DNA of 6,946 nt from NCBI GenBank assembly GCA_002685655.1, contig NYXM01000067.1, forward strand, positions 1 through 6,946, read 5' to 3'. Numbering within the stretch: position 1 is the first letter of the stretch; each line of letters begins with the position of its first letter. The notes below the pieces were generated by a model. It was not told where the DNA came from. It saw only the letters and a list, made by a program, of their open reading frames with translations, and ran no database searches. The position numbers and the translations under genes were made by a program. Positions 1-5,424 of the stretch are shown in pieces. The stretch is from Planctomycetaceae bacterium. GTDB lineage: Bacteria; Planctomycetota; Planctomycetia; Pirellulales; Pirellulaceae.

Positions 1-119
1 GCCGTTACTGGTGCTGATTTCTTGGCTGCTGACGATTTCGTCGCTCGGCCGCTTTTCTCTTTCTTCGACATTCCGTTTTCCGTTGCTTTGTTGGGAGGTG
101 TTTTCTGTGCGGTTGCCAT
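1..119 (-). CDS. Lysine-rich protein of unknown function, N-terminal part only
   Basis: This gene is cut by the left edge: 39 full codons are present from ATG at 119 and the frame is still open at position 1. The peptide starts MATAQKTPPNKATENG and continues with alternating Lys, Ala, Ser and Thr (eight Lys in 39 residues), so it is a basic, probably disordered tail. The start is well supported: AAAGGAG lies 5 nt upstream of the ATG, and a good promoter lies about 80 bp upstream. A longer overlapping frame on the same strand (5..193) lacks this support and has a much less natural composition. Lys/Ala/Ser-rich N-terminal tails occur on planctomycete DNA- or RNA-binding proteins, for example histone-H1-like proteins and some TraR/DksA-type regulators, but no domain is visible here, so the function stays open. 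I am confident that the gene and start are real, not of its identity. Confidence 0.72.
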   Translation of the reverse strand, partial: MATAQKTPPNKATENGMSKKEKSGRATKSSAAKKSAPVT

Positions 120-124
120 TGTAA

Positions 125-131
125 CTCCTTT
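125..131 (-). promoter_or_regulatory. Ribosome binding site of the truncated lysine-rich gene
   Basis: AAAGGAG on the minus strand, 5 nt before the ATG at 119. It is a near-perfect Shine-Dalgarno sequence and decides both the start and the reading frame of this edge gene. Confidence 0.75.
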
Positions 132-199
132 GACGTCTGCCCTTTTGGTGCACAGCATAGGGCACCTATGTTGATCGGGAGAATAGTGAACATATGAAT

Positions 200-228
200 A
201 CTATATCGAGTTCATCCCGTGTTTTCAA
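200..228 (-). promoter_or_regulatory. Sigma-70-type promoter for the truncated lysine-rich gene
   Basis: On the minus strand TTGAAA (223-228) is followed after exactly 17 bp by TATAGT (200-205). Each hexamer matches the housekeeping consensus at five of six positions and the spacing is ideal. Transcription would start near 193, giving a leader of about 74 nt before the ATG at 119. The leader contains a small inverted repeat, GGTGC/GCACC (147-151 with 162-166, loop of 10 nt), of unknown significance. The elements are read from sequence only; activity is inferred. Confidence 0.6.
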
Positions 229-440
229 CAGGAAAAAACCGGCTTCTTCCAGAATTCGACCTAATCCCCCTGAAACTCGCTGTTGGACCGATTCCGTTGG
301 TCCCTGCGCTGTGTCCATTGGCACGGGTCGGTAGTCTTTTTCGGCCATCGGCGTCTACCGATGATCAGACGTTGTCCAAAAAAAGAGACTCCCGATCTTC
401 CCGGCTAACATCATTGAACGGCATTGGGCCTACGCGGAAA
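229..440. other. Intergenic stretch, no gene recognised
   Basis: Together with the promoter and leader just to the left, the space between the edge gene and thpR is 321 bp. In this part I see no convincing gene, RNA gene or repeat. A run of seven T on the minus strand (378-384), downstream of thpR, could belong to a terminator, but no proper GC-rich stem precedes it. A 60-codon minus-strand frame (166..348) has plausible codon use but no clear ribosome binding site, and the promoter lies inside it. Confidence 0.5.
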
Positions 441-1016
441 TCAACGGGCGGCTAACGGAGCGCGTCCGAGCACCTCATAGACGGGTCCTCCCTTCTGCAA
501 CACGCTGCTCAGCAGGGCGACTTCGCTTACGGAGGTGTGTCCGGCCTGAAAGTCGCGGTGGTCGTCGATGAGTCGCGCCAGGGTCTCTCGCGAATTTCCC
601 ACTTTGCGGACTCGGCCAAGGGTCAAATGAGGCTGGAAGCGACGGGCTTCGAGGGCAAAGCCGACTTCGTACAGTTCTTGATCAAGCGCATCGTGCAAGG
701 CGATGATCGCCTCCGCGCCGGTTCCGGCCCCAACCCAAACGGTGCGCGGTGCCGCGATGCGGGGAAATGCGCCGACACCAACCGACTCCAACACGAACGG
801 CTCGACGGTTGCAGCCGCCCGGGCCATGGCGCGGCACACGTTGGGTAGCTGCGTATCAGCAGTGTCGCCCAAAAACTTGAGCGTGTGATGCAAGTTCTGG
901 GTGCGAGTCCACGTCGCTTCTATTTCGCCGGCACCCAACGTGCGAATCAAAGTTGCACAACGTCTGCGAACTTCGTCGGACGCCTCGATGGCGATGAAGG
1001 TGCGAATCAAGGACAT
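441..1016 (-). CDS. thpR: RNA 2',3'-cyclic phosphodiesterase (2H family, ThpR)
   Basis: The 191-residue product belongs to the 2H phosphoesterase superfamily, the ThpR/LigT branch once called 2'-5' RNA ligase. Family members hydrolyse 2',3'-cyclic phosphate ends of RNA to 2'-phosphates in the cytoplasm and can join tRNA halves weakly in vitro; the physiological substrate is not settled. Both HxTx signatures are present: H43-H-T45-L within NLHHTLKFLG and H130-L-T132-L within QPHLTLGRV. The start RTFIAIE and the FPR (84-86) and VWVG (93-96) segments also fit, and the length is usual for the family. An AGGGG stretch (1026-1030) ends 9 nt before the ATG. The sugar kinase gene lies 42 bp upstream on the same strand with no promoter seen between, so the two are probably cotranscribed. 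No terminator is evident downstream. The family call is secure; the in vivo role is not. Confidence 0.93.
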   Translation of the reverse strand: MSLIRTFIAIEASDEVRRRCATLIRTLGAGEIEATWTRTQNLHHTLKFLGDTADTQLPNVCRAMARAAATVEPFVLESVGVGAFPRIAAPRTVWVGAGTGAEAIIALHDALDQELYEVGFALEARRFQPHLTLGRVRKVGNSRETLARLIDDHRDFQAGHTSVSEVALLSSVLQKGGPVYEVLGRAPLAAR

Positions 1017-1058
1017 GCACGGATTCCCCTGGCGGGTCGGTCGAGGAGAATGACAGGC

Positions 1059-1961
1059 TTAAAAGAGCAACATCTTCTGGTATTTCTCCATCCGCCGCTC
1101 GATGTCGTCACGCTCAATTCTCTGCATACGGTCAAGACTGAAGTCTTCCACGTTGTAGCTCGCCACGAGAATTCCATAAGCCATGGCGCGTTTCAGAGTC
1201 ACCGGTTCGAAATCGTCCTGCTCGGCCAAGAACCCCATCATGCCTCCCGCGAAGCTGTCACCAGCTCCGGTCGGATCGATGACCTGTTCGGTCGGATACG
1301 CCGGCAGGACATAGGTTTCATATTTCGAGAAAAACATCGCTCCGTGTTCACCTTTTTTCACGACAACAAACCGTGGCCCCATTTCTCGGACTTTGTGGCC
1401 GGCAAGCACCAGATTCTCTTCACCGGTCAACAGCTTGGCCTCGGAATCATTGAGCACTAAACCGTCGATTCGTTTGAGCAGCGCCCGCAATTCGTCATTT
1501 TGTTCGCGAATCCACAAATCCATCGTGTCCGCAACGGTCAACTGGGCGTCGGTGACCTGATCCAAAACTTTGGCCTGGACAATCGGAGACCCGTTGGCCA
1601 GAAACACAAACTTGCTCCGCCGAAACTCTTCAGCCAGAACGGGATCGAATTCTCCAAACACGTTCAGATGAACTTCCAATGTGTCGCGGTCGTTCATATT
1701 GGGTTGGTATTTGCCACGCCAACGAAACGTCTCCGCACCAGCACGGACTTCCAGGCCGGACGTGTCAATGTTCCGTTGCTGGAGCAATTCCGTGTGTTCG
1801 TTGGGCCAGTCTTCACCGACGACGCTGACCAACTTGACAGGCGTAAAATAGCTGGCTGCGTAGGAGAAGAAGACGGCCGATCCCCCCAGAATGTCGTCGC
1901 GCTTGGCGGTGGGAGTTTCGACAGAATCGAGCGCGACGGAACCAACAACAAGTAGCGGCAT
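1059..1961 (-). CDS. PfkB-family carbohydrate kinase, substrate unknown
   Basis: The product has the ribokinase/PfkB fold and would phosphorylate a sugar, nucleoside or related alcohol with ATP in the cytoplasm. Numbered from the start chosen here it is 300 residues, normal for the family. The N-terminal strand is PLLVVGSVALDS. The substrate-side Gly-Gly is at 26-27 in ILGGSAVFF. The Mg/phosphate NxxE motif is N171-D-S-E174. The C-terminal signature is DPTGAGDSFAGG (229-240), with catalytic base D235 and the GAG anion hole before it. The start is ATG 1961: AAAGGA ends 9 nt upstream, and the predicted -10 box at 2020-2025 rules out the longer 344-codon form beginning at 2093. ATG 1970, three codons earlier, abuts the ribosome binding site and is less likely. 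Substrate specificity cannot be read from sequence; the TFRWRGKY segment (78-85) might help place it. It is first in a likely operon with thpR and divergent from the large exported protein. Confidence 0.92.
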   Translation of the reverse strand: MPLLVVGSVALDSVETPTAKRDDILGGSAVFFSYAASYFTPVKLVSVVGEDWPNEHTELLQQRNIDTSGLEVRAGAETFRWRGKYQPNMNDRDTLEVHLNVFGEFDPVLAEEFRRSKFVFLANGSPIVQAKVLDQVTDAQLTVADTMDLWIREQNDELRALLKRIDGLVLNDSEAKLLTGEENLVLAGHKVREMGPRFVVVKKGEHGAMFFSKYETYVLPAYPTEQVIDPTGAGDSFAGGMMGFLAEQDDFEPVTLKRAMAYGILVASYNVEDFSLDRMQRIERDDIERRMEKYQKMLLF

Positions 1962-1970
1962 GGAGTCCAT

Positions 1971-1976
1971 TCCTTT
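1971..1976 (-). promoter_or_regulatory. Ribosome binding site of the PfkB-family kinase gene
   Basis: AAAGGA on the minus strand sits directly against ATG 1970 but 9 nt before ATG 1961, so it favours 1961 as the true start. Confidence 0.6.
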
Positions 1977-2019
1977 CCGAATGATACCAACAGAAGCAGC
2001 GATAACGACACGAACTGGC

Positions 2020-2047
2020 ATTATCCGTGAATCACGCCAACGTGCAA
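2020..2047 (-). promoter_or_regulatory. Candidate promoter of the kinase-thpR operon
   Basis: On the minus strand GATAAT (2020-2025, five of six matches to the -10 consensus) lies 16 bp after TTGCAC (2042-2047), which matches the -35 consensus only in its TTG. Transcription would begin near 2013 and leave a leader of about 52 nt before ATG 1961. It lies back to back with the plus-strand promoter at 2053-2061, so the two may compete or share a regulator. Confidence 0.4.
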
Positions 2048-2052
2048 CCTTG

Positions 2053-2061
2053 TGGTATAAT
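2053..2061 (+). promoter_or_regulatory. Extended -10 promoter of the large exported protein gene
   Basis: TGGTATAAT is a perfect TATAAT (2056-2061) preceded by TG and one base, the extended -10 pattern that can work without a good -35 box; indeed none is seen at the right distance. GTGG and CCAC flank the hexamer as short inverted arms (2052-2055, 2062-2065), which could be a weak operator or chance. Transcription would start near 2068, downstream of a GTG at 2027 in the same reading frame, so that GTG cannot be the start. Confidence 0.5.
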
Positions 2062-2076
2062 CCACCCACTCCTTCC

Positions 2077-2112
2077 CGGCCACCGTCGCCCAACGACGCG
2101 GAGAGTTGGCCG
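2077..2112 (+). other. Leader hairpin upstream of the large exported protein gene
   Basis: In the predicted 5' leader, CGGCCA (2077-2082) can pair with TGGCCG (2107-2112), and inside it CGTCG (2084-2088) with CGACG (2094-2098) around a CCCAA loop. An exclusive alternative pairs CCAAC (2090-2094) with GTTGG (2105-2109). The unpaired side of the first form holds GGAGAG (2100-2105). Pairing is seen by eye; no folding energy was calculated and any regulatory role is inference. Confidence 0.3.
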
Positions 2113-2137
2113 TATCACCCCGCACGGTCTGATTCTC

Positions 2138-5100
2138 ATGGCACGCTGGTTCGAGGCTCACTGGAATTTTTCGCCGGTCCTTCTGTTGACTATTGCTGGT
2201 ACAACAGGCGCGCTGGTCGACGTCATGCTGGCGGCCCCTCCAGCTCGCTATTCCGCACGGTTTTCCAACGGCGAGCGCTTCGAGGGCGATGATCTGACGG
2301 ACTGGCATCAGCCGGAAGGCGAGCCAAAATTGAATGGTCGACGGCTCTTGGATCCCGCCAACCCACTGAGCTGGCTGGTCAACCGCAGCTTGCCCTTGCC
2401 GGCGCACCCGCGACAGTTTGTCGAGACGTTCAGCGGTGACCGAATTCCCGGTACCGTGACAAGCTACTTGCATGGTGACGAGTCGTTTCATGAACAACTT
2501 CCACCGCACTTCATCGTTCAGCCACCGAATCCAGAGCAATCAGGCGAGCCCGACGTCGACGCCCCTTACCGTGTCGCGGCCAAATGGGTCCGTCGCATCG
2601 TGTGGCACCGCCGGCGGGAATACGAATACCAGCCCCAGTCCATATTTCTCCGTGACGGTGGGCGACTGACTTTCCGCGTCGCGCGGTTCTCTCATGGCTA
2701 TGTGACGCTACTGCTGGACGAGGACACACGGACCGTACGCTACGCGGAGATTGCGGAGATTCACTTGCCGGAACGTAACGGCTGGGAATTGTATCTGGAC
2801 GAACTCACATTGCTTGCCCAGGTCCCCACACCGGCTCTGCCCTCCCCGGAAGCTCCGCCCGTTCCAACCGCCGCTGGCCGCTTGATGCAGATCGAAGCCA
2901 CACAAGGCCTGGTCGCGACGACGTCGCTGACGCGGATGCGTCCGCGCACAATCGCCGATACAAAACTGGTCGATCGATGGCTCCACGGCATTCAACCGGC
3001 TTGGAGTCTGGATATGATCTGGATCGCACATGGCGACATCCGCGTTCGCCGGTTGTTCGCACCGAACGAAGTTCCACTGTCTCGGTTGTTTCCCAGCAGT
3101 TCGAGTCACCTTTCCGCGTTGGGAGGATCGCCCTGGCCGGCACAGGTCAACACCAATGCACGCGGCGGCCCGCTTCGCTGTCGCGATGGAGACTACGGCT
3201 GGGGCTTTGGAGTGCACGCCACGAGCGAACTGCGTTTCGCGCTCTCGCCGCTCGTCTCGGCATTTCGGGCAGGCATCGGGTTGGATCAGTTGGCCGGCAA
3301 GGGCGGATGTGTTCGTGCACGCATCAGTCACTCGCCGACGAATCAACCGAACCACCAGACCGCGTTCTTGACAGGCGCGAGTCAGACCACGGAGATCGCT
3401 TGGCTGCCGATCAATGTTGCCGACGACAACACCCTCCATGAACTGACTCTACAGGTCGATCTGGCGCACGCCGGACGGCCGGCGGGTACGGACCCGCTGG
3501 ATATTCGCGATATTGCCAACTGGGTCGATCCTTTGTTGCAACTTGATCCGCAACGGTTGTCCGAAGCGATCGAGAAGCGATTGATCACGCCAGTCCCGGC
3601 GTGGCGTGACTGGCGAGCGGTCGGTGCAACGGCAGCGACATGCCGTCACACCCCACGGTTTATGGAGTGGGCAGATAAGCATGGCCGGTTTGAGCAGACC
3701 GTGGCGGCCGTCGAGCAACCACTGGTTCTGTCGCAGCGTCGCAAGCTGGCGGCGAACGACCGTTGGCTTGTTATCAACGCCACACGCAGTGAGAACGGCG
3801 AGAATGCGCCACAGCTACAAATCCGCATTCAGGGCGAGCTCGTGGCCGAGGAAGAATTCCCACTGTGGGACAAGAGCCATTTGGTAATGCAGCCGATCGT
3901 GGTGTCGTTGGCCGACCTTCCGTCGACCGAGGGCCCCGTTGAGATTGAACTGTGGCAGTTGCCGGGTTCACTTCAGGTCCCGATTCAGTGGCATTCAATC
4001 CACATTAGCCCGCAGCATCCGGCCCTGTATCAACTGTTCGAAGACGAAGTGACGCTCGTCACAGGCATGGCTGCGGATCCGCCGGCACCCGCTGCCGGCA
4101 CCAATCCTTCGGACTATTTGGATGCAGAACAACCGCATTCGGGAAGCCACTCTCTGCGTGTTTCGGTAGAGGACCCGCTGACACTGCGTCTGCCCGACGC
4201 CGCTCCGATTCGCGAACGCCCACAACCGGGTCAGTACCGGTTCATTTTTTTCGCTTTCCGCAAAGACGGTGGAAAGCTCGCCGTCGAGATGCGTTCAACT
4301 GACCCTGAGTCGCTGCATCGCTATGAAGCAGGTCCTGATGCGCCACTGCAACCAGAACTCAAACACGTCTGGAAACAGACGCTACCGGCCAAATGGGTCT
4401 CCATTCCCCGTGATCTGTTCGGCGACTTCGGTGAATTCGATCTGCGGGAACTCACCCTTTCGGCCGAAGACGGACAGCCGGCGTTGTTCGATCACATCTA
4501 CCTCGCGCGAACACAAAACGACTTTCAACTCGCTACCCCCGCGCCTCCTTCGGACGAGACCAATCGGCAGGCGAGAAGAGAATTGGCCAAACCCGTTCGT
4601 GAAAAGGCGCTGCCAGCCGTTGTGATGTTGGAATTCCCAGACGGTCGCAAAGCGACGGGGACCCTCATTAGCGCCGCTGGGGAGATCGTAACGGCTGGTC
4701 ATTGTGTTGTGACGCCACAACAGGACGTGACCGTGCGTCTAGCCGACAACCGCCTTGTGAAAGCCAAGACTCAGGGTGTCTGTCGTGATCTGGACTTGGG
4801 ACTTGTGAAAATCAGTGACCCACCGCCGTTTCCGTTTGTGGATGTTCACGCGACCGATCAATTTCCTAGCAAACCAATTTATCTTGGTGTGGCCTATCCG
4901 GCAGGCGGAAAGGAAGACGAGGCGCCAGAAGCTCACTTACTGGGAATTCGGCGGGTGCTCGGTGGGGAAGTCTGGAGCGATTTTGATGTCCAAGATGTGA
5001 CAACGGGCGGACCGCTGCTCAGCGCCGATGGCCGGCTGATCGGTGTCCACTCGCGGAAAAGTCAGTTTGGCGGTTTCTACTATTCGCATTTCCACGAATG

Positions 5101-5422
5101 GCCGGCCGTGTTGGCGCGTCTGCAAGAGAGTGAGGTTTGGGGAGCCTGGCGACCTGGCACAGGCCCGATGCTCGGCGTAGAAATCACCAATGCACCGGAA
5201 GGTTGCAAAGTAACCACGGTCTTCGACGATTCGCCCGCCGCCCGAGCTGGCTTCCAACTGAATGATGTCATCACGCAGGTCGAAGGGCTGAAAGTCGTCC
5301 GGTTGGACCAGATATACACCCGTTTGGCGACAACGAATCCCGGTCAGGCCATCACAATCGCCTACCGTCGTAGCGGCAGCAGCGGACAAGCCAAATTGAC
5401 CCTGATGCCGCGATTTCCGTAG
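2138..5422 (+). CDS. Exported multidomain protein: NPCBM-like, trypsin-like (Ser to Thr) and PDZ domains
   Basis: The 1094-residue product starts at ATG 2138; the frame is open back to GTG 2027, but that codon precedes the likely promoter. No clear ribosome binding site is visible. Order, with approximate residues: secretion signal 1-33 (hydrophobic PVLLLTIAG core, possible cleavage after LAA); N-terminal domain 36-227 with GRRLLDPANPLSWLVNRS and FSGDRIPGTV; Pro-rich linker 228-246; NPCBM-like carbohydrate-binding domain about 326-445 with ARGGPL, YGWGFGVHATSEL and FRAGIGLD; two predicted beta-rich regions at 506-625 and 640-795, separated by a Pro/Ala linker near 647-656; linker 798-806; trypsin-like domain 820-1000; PDZ domain 1007-1092 with a MLGVEI carboxylate-binding loop. 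In the protease domain H855 (VTAGHC) and D886 (DLGLVKI) fit the catalytic triad, but the GxSGGP site reads VTTGGP with T956. It may be a pseudoprotease, or less likely a Thr variant. It probably acts in the periplasm or at the surface. Similar architectures are typical of planctomycetes; substrate and role are unknown. Confidence 0.88.
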   Translation: MARWFEAHWNFSPVLLLTIAGTTGALVDVMLAAPPARYSARFSNGERFEGDDLTDWHQPEGEPKLNGRRLLDPANPLSWLVNRSLPLPAHPRQFVETFSGDRIPGTVTSYLHGDESFHEQLPPHFIVQPPNPEQSGEPDVDAPYRVAAKWVRRIVWHRRREYEYQPQSIFLRDGGRLTFRVARFSHGYVTLLLDEDTRTVRYAEIAEIHLPERNGWELYLDELTLLAQVPTPALPSPEAPPVPTAAGRLMQIEATQGLVATTSLTRMRPRTIADTKLVDRWLHGIQPAWSLDMIWIAHGDIRVRRLFAPNEVPLSRLFPSSSSHLSALGGSPWPAQVNTNARGGPLRCRDGDYGWGFGVHATSELRFALSPLVSAFRAGIGLDQLAGKGGCVRARISHSPTNQPNHQTAFLTGASQTTEIAWLPINVADDNTLHELTLQVDLAHAGRPAGTDPLDIRDIANWVDPLLQLDPQRLSEAIEKRLITPVPAWRDWRAVGATAATCRHTPRFMEWADKHGRFEQTVAAVEQPLVLSQRRKLAANDRWLVINATRSENGENAPQLQIRIQGELVAEEEFPLWDKSHLVMQPIVVSLADLPSTEGPVEIELWQLPGSLQVPIQWHSIHISPQHPALYQLFEDEVTLVTGMAADPPAPAAGTNPSDYLDAEQPHSGSHSLRVSVEDPLTLRLPDAAPIRERPQPGQYRFIFFAFRKDGGKLAVEMRSTDPESLHRYEAGPDAPLQPELKHVWKQTLPAKWVSIPRDLFGDFGEFDLRELTLSAEDGQPALFDHIYLARTQNDFQLATPAPPSDETNRQARRELAKPVREKALPAVVMLEFPDGRKATGTLISAAGEIVTAGHCVVTPQQDVTVRLADNRLVKAKTQGVCRDLDLGLVKISDPPPFPFVDVHATDQFPSKPIYLGVAYPAGGKEDEAPEAHLLGIRRVLGGEVWSDFDVQDVTTGGPLLSADGRLIGVHSRKSQFGGFYYSHFHEWPAVLARLQESEVWGAWRPGTGPMLGVEITNAPEGCKVTTVFDDSPAARAGFQLNDVITQVEGLKVVRLDQIYTRLATTNPGQAITIAYRRSGSSGQAKLTLMPRFP

Positions 5423-5424
5423 CG

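Noticed and set aside
360..400. Terminator for thpR at the seven-T run on the minus strand
   Set aside because: The bases before the T run cannot form a GC-rich stem; only a T-tract is present.
219..455. 78-codon plus-strand frame in the left intergenic region
   Set aside because: It has no ribosome binding site, a low-complexity Leu/Pro/Ser peptide, and overlaps the minus-strand promoter and the end of thpR.
885..1460. 191-codon plus-strand frame across the thpR and kinase genes
   Set aside because: It is antisense to two genes with clear motifs and its peptide resembles no family.
2021..2539. 172-codon minus-strand frame over the start of the large gene
   Set aside because: It is antisense to conserved coding sequence, has unusual Trp/Arg/Gln-rich composition and crosses both candidate promoters.
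2708..3439. 243-codon minus-strand frame inside the large plus-strand gene
   Set aside because: It is fully antisense to the N-terminal and NPCBM-like coding part and gives a Cys/Arg-rich peptide with no family features; it is a shadow of the real gene.
4244..4251. Run of seven T in the large gene as a slippage or frameshift site
   Set aside because: The reading frame and domain order continue unchanged through it, and no downstream structure or alternative product is suggested.
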